Of a stretch of DNA of 7,612 bases, positions 1 to 5,744 are shown piece after piece. Origin of the DNA: CAYPIE01 sp964410665 (GTDB taxonomy: Bacteria > Planctomycetota > Planctomycetia > Gemmatales > Gemmataceae); the NCBI GenBank assembly GCA_964410665.1, contig CAYPIE010000168.1, positions 1 to 7,612 on the forward strand, in the 5' to 3' direction. The notes beneath the pieces are model-generated. The model saw only the letters and a program-made list of their open reading frames with translations, was not told where the DNA came from and made no database searches. Positions within the stretch are counted from its first letter, which is position 1. The number at the start of each line of letters is the position of its first letter. Made by a program: the position numbers and the translations under genes.

Positions 1-77
1 TTCCCCGCACCGCAATCGCCTCTGCCTCTTTCCCCGCATCGCAAACGCCTCTGCCTCTTCGCATCGCAAACGCTGCG
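1..77. repeat. 29-bp tandem repeat array, left end
   Basis: Two complete 29-bp units (1-29 and 30-58) are followed by a shortened third (59-77) that lacks the CCCC run. Each unit starts TTCCCCGCA and ends CGCCTCTGCCTCT on the plus strand. Units differ at only a few positions (ACCGCAATC versus ATCGCAAAC). The array is cut by the window edge, so its true length is unknown. It begins 38 bp after the recA stop codon. The same unit, reverse complemented, fills the right end of the window. A 29-bp period is not a multiple of three and there is no open frame through it, so it is probably non-coding. It has no spacers, so it is not CRISPR. Confidence 0.9.
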
Positions 78-115
78 TTTTTTGCCTACGTTTTGGGCTT
101 GCCAGCTCCCCATTC

Positions 116-1246
116 TCACGAGCCGCTACTCTTCTTGCGGCCACGGCCGCTGGATGCGGGCGTTGGAGTTGGAACCTCTTCAGGGGTATCGGCTTCCGCT
201 GCTTCCGCTTCGTGCGCCTCGACCTCGGCATCGGGGAGAGCCATATTGCTATGGATCAGACCGCGCTTCTCGAGGATTTTGTTGCGGAGTTCTTCGACGA
301 TGGTGGGATTCTCGCGGAGAAACTCGCGGACCCGTTCACGACCCTGACCAAGGCGTTGGTTGCCGTAGCTAAACCAGGTGCCGCTCTTATCGATCACGCC
401 GGCATCCACCGACAGGTCGAGCATATCGCCTTCCCAGCTGATGCCCTGGTCATAAAGCAGGTCAAACTCCGTCTTGCGGAAGGGAGGCGCTACCTTGTTC
501 TTGACCACCTTGACCTGCACCCGCGAGCCGATCGGGTCCTCGCCGCCCGGTTCCTTGACCGTGCTGATGCGGCGAATCTCCAGACGCACCGAGCTGTAAA
601 AGCGCAAGGCCAAGCCGCCTGAGGTAGTTTCGGGGCTGCCGAACATGACGCCGACTTTCTGGCGGATCTGGTTGATGAAGATCATTGAGGTCCGCGTTTT
701 AGCGATGGTCGGGTTGAGCATCCGTAACGCCTTGCTCATCAGCCGCGCTTGCAAGCCGACCTGGTTGTCCTCGATGTTGCCCTCGATTTCGGTCTTGGGC
801 ACCAGGGCGCTGACCGAATCGATGACGATCACATCCACAGCATTCGACTTGACTAACATCTCGGCGATCTGCAGAGCCTCTTCACCGCAGGAAGGTTGGC
901 TGACGAGGAGGGCGTCCAGGTCAATGCCGATGCGTTTGGCCCAAGTCGGGTCCAGGGCGTGCTCGGCATCGATATAGGCGGCCACGCCCCCCATCTTCTG
1001 GGCGTTGGCCACGGCGTGCAGAGCGACGGTCGTCTTGCCGGAGGATTCCGGGCCATAAATCTCAATAATGCGGCCGCGTGGAAGGCCCCGCCCGCCCAGT
1101 GCGATATCCAGGCTCAAGGCCCCGGTGGAGATGCCCTCAATATCCTGATGAGTCTGCTCGCCAAGGGTCATGATCGCGCCCTTGCCAAAATCCTTCTCGA
1201 TTTTGGCGAGGACGTTCTTCAGTTCTTTGTTATTTGCCTCGGTCAT
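116..1246 (-). CDS. recA: Recombinase RecA
   Basis: RecA is the DNA-dependent ATPase that forms filaments on single-stranded DNA, drives strand exchange in recombinational repair, and triggers LexA self-cleavage where an SOS system exists. The 376-residue product has the family's usual length and order. It has an N-terminal helix ending in KDFGKGAIMTLG (18-29), Walker A GPESSGKT (65-72), and Walker B around VIVIDS (139-144). It also has the NQIRQK segment (192-197) with the ATP-sensing Gln, and DNA-binding loop L2 (GVMFGSPETTSGG, 199-211). The C-terminal tail (about 336-376) is first acidic and then ends in a basic GRGRKK patch. I chose the start at 1246 because MTEANNKEL is the usual RecA beginning and AGGGGA lies 5 nt upstream (1252-1257). 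The open frame extends back to 1333, but the extra 29 residues are not RecA-like. The gene diverges from the peptidase gene, and a palindrome sits about 100 bp upstream of its start. Confidence 0.98.
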   Translation of the reverse strand: MTEANNKELKNVLAKIEKDFGKGAIMTLGEQTHQDIEGISTGALSLDIALGGRGLPRGRIIEIYGPESSGKTTVALHAVANAQKMGGVAAYIDAEHALDPTWAKRIGIDLDALLVSQPSCGEEALQIAEMLVKSNAVDVIVIDSVSALVPKTEIEGNIEDNQVGLQARLMSKALRMLNPTIAKTRTSMIFINQIRQKVGVMFGSPETTSGGLALRFYSSVRLEIRRISTVKEPGGEDPIGSRVQVKVVKNKVAPPFRKTEFDLLYDQGISWEGDMLDLSVDAGVIDKSGTWFSYGNQRLGQGRERVREFLRENPTIVEELRNKILEKRGLIHSNMALPDAEVEAHEAEAAEADTPEEVPTPTPASSGRGRKKSSGS

Positions 1247-1349
1247 GCCGGTCCCCTGCTCGCGTGCGACGGTCAGCATAAGTTCCTCGATCCTACCCTC
1301 TGGTCGGCCGCTTGACGATGGGAGATGGTCCATCTGTACCTGTGTCTTC

Positions 1350-1371
1350 AGTGAACAAGTGTCAGTTTACT
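1350..1371. promoter_or_regulatory. Operator-like palindrome upstream of recA
   Basis: The sequence AGTGAAC - 8 nt - GTTTACT is an inverted repeat in which six of seven arm positions pair. It lies 104 bp upstream of the recA start codon and overlaps a -35-like CTGACA on the recA strand. recA is LexA-regulated in many bacteria, and LexA sites are dyads, so an SOS operator is an attractive guess. The sequence does not match the E. coli (CTGT-N8-ACAG) or the Firmicute/actinobacterial (GAAC-N4-GTTC) consensus. Binding by LexA is therefore inference only. Confidence 0.35.
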
Positions 1372-1596
1372 CGAAAGCCAGGGTAAAACAAGCTCAGCAG
1401 CGGGGGGAGCGGTGACAGAAAATCAGACAGTGGTCGGATAGGTGGATCGAATCACCAAGCGAATTCGTCACCAGCAGGATGCCTAGATACTCTCCCGTGA
1501 CCTGCGGGATCAACCATCGGTTGCTTTGAGGTTTTTGAATAAACGGTGAGCGCCAGTGGTCGAACATGTGACTTTGATCCGGCTTGGTCGGCAGAC

Positions 1597-1601
1597 AGGA
1601 G
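1597..1601 (+). promoter_or_regulatory. Ribosome binding site of the prolyl oligopeptidase gene
   Basis: AGGAG lies 9 nt upstream of the ATG at 1611. It supports that start, which is also where a plausible signal peptide begins. Confidence 0.7.
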
Positions 1602-1610
1602 TGAGAATCA

Positions 1611-3704
1611 ATGGCGACAAGACACTGTGCACTTGTTTGGGGGACCACGTTGGCAATGGTCCTGTCCGCGGCTGGTTCGGAGCCCGACGACCCTCACCTG
1701 TGGCTCGAAGACGTGACCGGCAAGAAGCCGCTCGCCTGGGTCAAGGAGCAGAACGCAGAGAGCACCGCCGAGCTGACGACCCGTCCTGAGTTTACGGCAC
1801 TCGAGGGCCGCCTGCTCAAGATCTTAGACTCCAAGGACAAAATCCCGTTCATCAGCAAGTACGGCCCGTTCTACTACAATTTCTGGCGCGATGCAGATCA
1901 CCAGCGCGGCATCTGGCGGCGGACCACGCTCGCAGAGTACCGTAAGCCCGACCCGGCGTGGGAGACGGTCCTCGATCTGGACCAGCTCGCCGAGCAGGAG
2001 GACGAGAACTGGGTCTGGAGTGGTGCCACCTTCCTGCGGCCGTCCTACGAGCGGTGTCTGATCTCGCTTTCCCGCGGCGGCGCCGACGCCGAGGTCGTCC
2101 GTGAGTTCGACCCGAAGACCAAGCTGTTTGTCAAAGACGGATTTACCCTGCCCGAAGCGAAGAGCCGGGTCAACTGGAAGGACCGCGACACCCTGTTCGT
2201 CGGCACCGACTTCGGTCTCGGCTCAATGACCGAATCCGGCTACCCGAGGATTATCAAAGAGTGGAAGCGGGGTACCCCGCTGAAGGAGGCCACGCTGGTC
2301 TTTGAAGGAAAACCCGAAGACGTCAGCGTCGCGGCGTACCGCACCACCCAGAAGGGCTACGAACGCGAGTTCGTCTCCCGGGGCATCACCTTCTATACCC
2401 GGGAATTGTTTCAGCGCAAGGACGGCGAGCTCATCAAGGTCGAGGTCCCGCTCGACGCCCGCCGGACCACCGTCTACCGTGACCGGTTGCTGGTCGAATT
2501 GCGGACCCCGTGGGAGGTCGGCGGCGACACCTACCCAGCCGGGGCTCTAATCACAACCAACTTCGACGCGTTCATGGACGGTGAGCGAAACTTCGAGGTG
2601 CTGTTCGAGCCGACCGAGCGGAAGTCGCTCGCCGGTGTCTCGGTGTTCCGCAGTGGGCGGATCATCCTGAACGAGCTGGATAATGTCAAGAACCGGGTGT
2701 ACGTCCTGACCCAAGAGGGTGATAAGTGGCAGCGGGCCGAACTACCCGGTGCCCCGCAGCTCGGTACCGTCCGAGCGTACGCCGTCGATCCCGATGAGTC
2801 CGATGACTATTTCATGACCATTACCGGCTATCTGACGCCTTTAAGCTTGTCCCTCGGCACTCTTGGCGAAGGGCCCCCGGAGGAGCTCAAGCGGTCGCCA
2901 TCGTTCTTCGACGCGGACGGGCTGACCGTCACGCAGCACGAGGCAACGTCGAAAGACGGGACCAAGGTCCCGTACTTTCAGGTATCGCGCAAGGACATGA
3001 AGCTCGACGGCACCAACCCGACCTTGCTGTACGGCTACGGTGGCTTCCAGATTTCGTTGACGCCCAGCTACAGCGGCACCGTCGGAGCGGCGTGGCTAGA
3101 GCAGGGCGGGGTGTATGTGGTGGCAAACATCCGCGGCGGCGGTGAGTTCGGCCCGAAGTGGCATCAAGCGGCCTTGAAGGCCAACCGGTTGCGGGCGTAC
3201 GAGGACTTCGCCGCGGTGGCCGACGACCTAGTCCGCCGCAAGGTGACCACGCCACAACACCTGGGCATCCGCGGCGGCAGCAACGGCGGGCTGTTGATGG
3301 GGAACATGCTGACGCTCTACCCGGACAAGTTCGGGGCGATCGTTTGCCAGGTGCCCCTATTAGATATGAAGCGCTACCACAAGCTGCTGGCCGGGGCGAG
3401 CTGGATGGCCGAGTATGGCGACCCGGATGACCCAGCGCAGTGGGACTTCATCCAGACGTTTAGCCCGTACCACAACCTCAACCGGGGCGAACGGTATCCG
3501 CGAGTGCTGTTCACGACGTCCACGCGGGACGACCGGGTTCACCCGGGGCACGCCCGCAAGATGGTTGCGAAGATGAAGTACCTAGGGCACGATGTGCTGT
3601 ACTACGAAAACGTCGAAGGCGGCCACGGCGGCGCCGCGGACAACCCGCAGCGGGCGTTCATGAATGCCCTAGCCTACACCTTCCTGGCACAAGAGCTGAA
3701 ATAA
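1611..3704 (+). CDS. Secreted prolyl oligopeptidase (serine peptidase family S9A)
   Basis: Prolyl oligopeptidases cut short peptides on the carboxyl side of proline. A beta-propeller covers the active site and excludes folded proteins. The 697-residue product has the usual S9A length. Residues 1 to about 23 form a signal-like hydrophobic segment ending in SAAGSE, so export to the periplasm or outside is likely. Residues about 26-430 fit the propeller domain. The alpha/beta-hydrolase domain follows, with GYGGF (475-479), NIRGGGEFG (506-514) and the nucleophile motif GGSNGG (Ser557). The catalytic Asp is in RDDRVHP (640-641) and the catalytic His is His672 in EGGHGG. All three catalytic positions are intact. 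The ATG at 1611 has an AGGAG. The gene converges on a truncated kinase, with only 19 bp between the stop codons. I cannot tell the exact substrate preference from sequence, and other S9 peptidases share this architecture. Confidence 0.95.
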   Translation: MATRHCALVWGTTLAMVLSAAGSEPDDPHLWLEDVTGKKPLAWVKEQNAESTAELTTRPEFTALEGRLLKILDSKDKIPFISKYGPFYYNFWRDADHQRGIWRRTTLAEYRKPDPAWETVLDLDQLAEQEDENWVWSGATFLRPSYERCLISLSRGGADAEVVREFDPKTKLFVKDGFTLPEAKSRVNWKDRDTLFVGTDFGLGSMTESGYPRIIKEWKRGTPLKEATLVFEGKPEDVSVAAYRTTQKGYEREFVSRGITFYTRELFQRKDGELIKVEVPLDARRTTVYRDRLLVELRTPWEVGGDTYPAGALITTNFDAFMDGERNFEVLFEPTERKSLAGVSVFRSGRIILNELDNVKNRVYVLTQEGDKWQRAELPGAPQLGTVRAYAVDPDESDDYFMTITGYLTPLSLSLGTLGEGPPEELKRSPSFFDADGLTVTQHEATSKDGTKVPYFQVSRKDMKLDGTNPTLLYGYGGFQISLTPSYSGTVGAAWLEQGGVYVVANIRGGGEFGPKWHQAALKANRLRAYEDFAAVADDLVRRKVTTPQHLGIRGGSNGGLLMGNMLTLYPDKFGAIVCQVPLLDMKRYHKLLAGASWMAEYGDPDDPAQWDFIQTFSPYHNLNRGERYPRVLFTTSTRDDRVHPGHARKMVAKMKYLGHDVLYYENVEGGHGGAADNPQRAFMNALAYTFLAQELK

Positions 3705-3723
3705 TCCACCATAGGCGGCCAGA

Positions 3724-4428
3724 CTACGGGGTGAGCAAGGCACCATCGGCTTCAACCAAGGCATAGAAATCCGCTGCCGGGGCGAATCGCTTGGCTTTGC
3801 AGGAGGCCTGTTCCGGGGCCAAATATGTGGGAGTGCCAATGACGGCTCCGCTGATGATGGGCGCGTCGCTGTCCTGCTCGAGCCATTTGGCTAAGCCGAA
3901 GTCGCTGACCTTGGGGGTGCCATCGCCGGCGATGAGCACGTTACCGGGTTTCAAGTCGCGGTGAACGATGCCCTGGGCGTGGGCGGCGGCGACGCCGCGG
4001 GCGATCTGCTCGACCAACTTGGCTGCTTCCTTCGGTGGGATGGGCTGAAGGGGGATGAGCTGGTCGGCGAGGGTGCCTTGGTCGGCAAACTCCATGGTGA
4101 AGTAGGGCTGTCCTTGGAAGCTGTTGACCTCATAGACGGGCAAGACATGCGGATGCTTCACTGCAGCAACGGCTTCCGCTTCGGTGCGGAATCGTTGCAC
4201 CTCCTCGGGGCAGGCTCGTTCGCCGGCGAGCAACATCTTTAGAGCAACCGTGCGTCCGCCGGCTTCGAGCTGGCGGGCCTGGTAGACGATGCCGAAGCCG
4301 CCACGTCCGAGTTCGGCGAGGACCTCGTAGCCGGGGATGGCCGGAAATTCTCTCGTGGGACTGGGATCCGGTTGCGTAGGGGCCGACAAGGTCTGCTTGT
4401 CGGCCGTGGTTTGGGGCATGCGTTCCAT
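3724..4428 (-). CDS. Truncated serine/threonine protein kinase (probable pseudogene or remnant)
   Basis: This is the N-terminal part of a Hanks-type Ser/Thr kinase of the planctomycete style. Visible are a Pro/Thr-rich leader (1-30), Gly-rich loop GRGGFG (41-46), ATP-anchoring Lys64 in VALK and helix-C Glu83. The catalytic loop HRDLKPGN (156-163, Asp158), the DFG motif (176-178) and the APE motif (204-206) are also present. After PAADFYAL (217-224) the similarity degrades. The final ten residues still line up in length with the usual GAILYELLTG stretch, but only LLT is kept, and a TAG follows. The last kinase subdomains are missing, as are the transmembrane and C-terminal sensor parts that such kinases commonly have. 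At 234 residues the fold is incomplete, so activity is unlikely. I kept the first ATG. MPQTT, three codons later, is an alternative, and neither has a Shine-Dalgarno. The 3' end abuts the convergent peptidase gene, which suggests a recombination or deletion breakpoint. Confidence 0.85.
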   Translation of the reverse strand: MERMPQTTADKQTLSAPTQPDPSPTREFPAIPGYEVLAELGRGGFGIVYQARQLEAGGRTVALKMLLAGERACPEEVQRFRTEAEAVAAVKHPHVLPVYEVNSFQGQPYFTMEFADQGTLADQLIPLQPIPPKEAAKLVEQIARGVAAAHAQGIVHRDLKPGNVLIAGDGTPKVSDFGLAKWLEQDSDAPIISGAVIGTPTYLAPEQASCKAKRFAPAADFYALVEADGALLTP

Positions 4429-4459
4429 CGGGAGGCTCTAGGGGTAGCAGCAATCACAT

Positions 4460-4499
4460 AATTTTATTCAAATATATCATAAAATTGCTTGCCTGTCGC
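4460..4499 (-). promoter_or_regulatory. Candidate promoter and AT-rich inverted repeat upstream of the kinase fragment
   Basis: An AT-rich island interrupts otherwise GC-rich DNA. On the minus strand GCGACA (4499-4494, four of six -35 matches) and TATATT (4476-4471, five of six -10 matches) are separated by 17 nt. This would start transcription near 4464, about 36 nt before the kinase ATG. The same island has a perfect 8-bp inverted repeat: AATTTTAT (4460-4467), an 11-nt spacer, and ATAAAATT (4479-4486). It overlaps the proposed -10 and could be an operator or simply an easily melted site. Confidence 0.4.
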
Positions 4500-4537
4500 C
4501 ACCGCCTGGTCTGTGGGCCCTTCGCAAGCGGATCCAC

Positions 4538-4855
4538 TCAGCTCGGCATCTGAAGTATTTGCCGAAAGTCACGGTAGTGATTGCCGGTGATGTAGACCTC
4601 ACCACCAGCCCCAAGCACGAGCCGTAGCTTGCCGCGGTCTTTGGCTTTCACCTTCGGCTCGACATCATACTCCCGGTAATAGCCATGCGGCTTAACCGGC
4701 AGATCGCACTGGAAGTTGGCAAAGATGCTGCCGCCGGTCACGTTGGCAGGCAGGCAGCCGCGGCGAATCGCTTTGACGAATTCGTCCAGACCCAGCAAAC
4801 GGGAGTCGGCAAATGGGTTTCTTGGGCCCCAGATGATGCGATCACGTATCGGCAT
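4538..4855 (-). CDS. Barnase/RNase Sa-like small ribonuclease
   Basis: I recognise the microbial N1/T1 (barnase) ribonuclease fold in this 105-residue protein. These enzymes cut single-stranded RNA, usually after guanine, through a 2',3'-cyclic phosphate. The aligned segments are LDEFVKAIRRGCLP (23-36), GGSIFAN (41-47), LP (52-53), HGYYREYDV (57-65), RGKLRLV (74-80) and GNHYRDF (91-97). The catalytic residues match RNase Sa Glu54, Arg65, Arg69 and His85 as Glu62, Arg74, Arg78 and His93, with nearly the same spacing (12, 4, 15 versus 11, 4, 16). The usual NRE of the guanine-binding loop reads NFQ here (47-49). Most relatives are exported, but this frame has no signal peptide. An in-frame TGA lies seven codons upstream of the ATG with no other start between. 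No barstar-like inhibitor gene is nearby. It may be a cut-down toxin domain, a degraded gene, or an intracellular RNase. The family call is fairly safe; the biological role is open. Confidence 0.8.
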   Translation of the reverse strand: MPIRDRIIWGPRNPFADSRLLGLDEFVKAIRRGCLPANVTGGSIFANFQCDLPVKPHGYYREYDVEPKVKAKDRGKLRLVLGAGGEVYITGNHYRDFRQILQMPS

Positions 4856-4982
4856 GATGGTGCACTCTGTCGCTCAGCGAGTTGACACTCGGGAACACTT
4901 TAAACGCTCGCGACGATGCGCATGCGCTCCCTGTTGACATAGCGACGCTCGATTCGCGGAGCGGACAGCCGGAGACACTTTT

Positions 4983-4999
4983 CCCTGCGAATGGCAGGG
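4983..4999. other. Perfect 6-bp hairpin between the ribonuclease and repeat-protein genes
   Basis: CCCTGC and GCAGGG pair around a 5-nt loop. The hairpin is 52 nt beyond the stop codon of the minus-strand repeat-protein gene. It could help end that transcript, but there is no T-run after it on either strand. The rest of 4856-5051 shows nothing I can identify. Confidence 0.3.
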
Positions 5000-5051
5000 C
5001 TAGCTTTGGATACACTGAGGCTCAAGGGACATCTGCTTTGCGCTCCCCAGT

Positions 5052-5543
5052 TTACTTCTCTTTTTTGAGCGTCACCGTCGACCCGATGTCTTTCTCGATG
5101 CGGAGTCGGTTGCTGTCCTCATACTCGACCGTGACCTCCGACTTCTTCCCCACTTTCAGCTCACCGCGGACGTGCGAGGCGCTGATAATGCGGACCCGGC
5201 TCGCATTGCCGACGACCACCTTGCCGGTCTTGTTGAACGAGTCGCCGACTTCGATCACCACGTCACACCGGTCGGCGATGACGATCGCTCCTTCCAAGTC
5301 GTTTTTGATCTTGATGGTAAAGCGAGTCGTGCCCGAGCCGACCTTGATCTCGGCCCCTTTGAGGATCGAGTCGCCGAAACGCATCTGGCCGGAGCAGTTG
5401 CTGCCGACCTGGATGTCGCCGCGGAAATCGCGACGGAAGGAAAAGTCGAGCTTCGAGCTATTGTTGAATGTTTGTGCATTGGTGAAGGCCGGTGTCCAGC
5501 AACACCCGGCAGCGATGAACAACAACCAACGAAGTGCCTTCAT
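5052..5543 (-). CDS. Secreted six-fold repeat protein, predicted beta-solenoid, function unknown
   Basis: I do not recognise a family. The 163-residue product begins with a clear signal peptide (MKALRWLLFIAAGCCW, then FTNA before Gln24), so it should leave the cytoplasm. The mature part is built from about six degenerate repeats of 20-22 residues. Each has a G-x-[IV]-x-V-G type strand followed by a second alternating-hydrophobic strand. The VG-like pairs fall at 46-47, 68-69, 89-90 (IA), 111-112, 131-132 and 153-154 (IG). Such regular short strands suggest a small beta-solenoid. Cys50 and Cys93 are the only cysteines after the signal peptide. The start at 5543 was chosen because AGGAG (5552-5556) lies 8 nt upstream and the signal peptide begins there. 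The frame is open 23 codons further upstream, but that stretch is not protein-like. bioB lies upstream on the same strand, 183 bp away, so this is probably a separate transcript. A structural or binding role is only a guess. Confidence 0.8.
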   Translation of the reverse strand: MKALRWLLFIAAGCCWTPAFTNAQTFNNSSKLDFSFRRDFRGDIQVGSNCSGQMRFGDSILKGAEIKVGSGTTRFTIKIKNDLEGAIVIADRCDVVIEVGDSFNKTGKVVVGNASRVRIISASHVRGELKVGKKSEVTVEYEDSNRLRIEKDIGSTVTLKKEK

Positions 5544-5551
5544 GCATTGGG

Positions 5552-5556
5552 CTCCT
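5552..5556 (-). promoter_or_regulatory. Ribosome binding site deciding the start of the repeat protein
   Basis: On the minus strand AGGAG sits 8 nt before the ATG at 5543. It favours this start over the longer frame beginning at 5612. Confidence 0.7.
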
Positions 5557-5599
5557 CGGCGGGCGCGGGGGGTGGTGGTCCATGGTTGTCTGAACGCTG

Positions 5600-5627
5600 T
5601 CGGGGTAACCAAATTCGTCTACCCCGA
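5600..5627. promoter_or_regulatory. Perfect 8-bp inverted repeat upstream of the repeat-protein gene
   Basis: TCGGGGTA (5600-5607) and TACCCCGA (5620-5627) are perfect inverted arms around a 12-nt spacer. They lie 57-84 bp upstream of the minus-strand start at 5543. The position fits a transcription-factor operator or a 5'-leader hairpin. No good sigma70 promoter is visible beside it, so its role is inferred from symmetry and position only. Confidence 0.35.
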
Positions 5628-5685
5628 TGCGTTCACGCTAAGCCTTGTCGGTCCCCCGTGCAAGGAAAATCGACAGGAATATGCC

Positions 5686-5744
5686 CGCCTCCGACGGAGA
5701 GGCGCGATAGTCGTTGCCAGCGCTTCTTACACTAACGGCAACGA
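5686..5744 (-). terminator. Two hairpins at the 3' end of bioB, possible terminator
   Basis: The first hairpin has 8-bp arms TCGTTGCC (5711-5718) and GGCAACGA (5737-5744) around an 18-nt loop that contains the bioB stop codon. The second, CGCCTC (5686-5691) and GAGGCG (5699-5704), follows 22 nt after the stop in the direction of bioB transcription. Neither has a convincing U-tract, so a classical intrinsic terminator is not proven. Confidence 0.3.

Larger units (their letters stand above)
1247..1610. other. Divergent intergenic region between recA and the peptidase gene
   Basis: This 364-bp stretch holds the 5' regions of two divergent genes. On the recA side it contains the ribosome binding site (1252-1257) and an operator-like palindrome (1350-1371). 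On the other side it contains the peptidase ribosome binding site (1597-1601). The reading frames here are short and resemble nothing I recognise. I looked for sigma70 promoter pairs on both strands. A CTGACA (-35-like, minus strand, 1360-1365) lies inside the palindrome, but no convincing -10 sits at the right distance, and I found no good pair for the peptidase. Confidence 0.6.

Noticed and set aside
896..1315. A 139-codon plus-strand open frame
   Set aside because: It is antisense to recA and its 5' region, and shows no family features.
1247..1333. N-terminal extension of RecA
   Set aside because: The ATG at 1246 matches the usual RecA start and has AGGGGA at 5 nt. The upstream residues are not conserved in RecA as I know it.
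3724..4855. Kinase and ribonuclease as a two-gene defence or toxin system
   Set aside because: The kinase is incomplete, 109 bp with its own likely promoter separate the genes, and nothing in the sequence links their functions.
4878..4891. CGAGT-TGAC-ACTCG inverted repeat and a TTGACA-like element upstream of the ribonuclease gene
   Set aside because: The arms are only 5 bp, the TTGACA is on the plus strand facing away from the gene, and no -10 box is correctly spaced.
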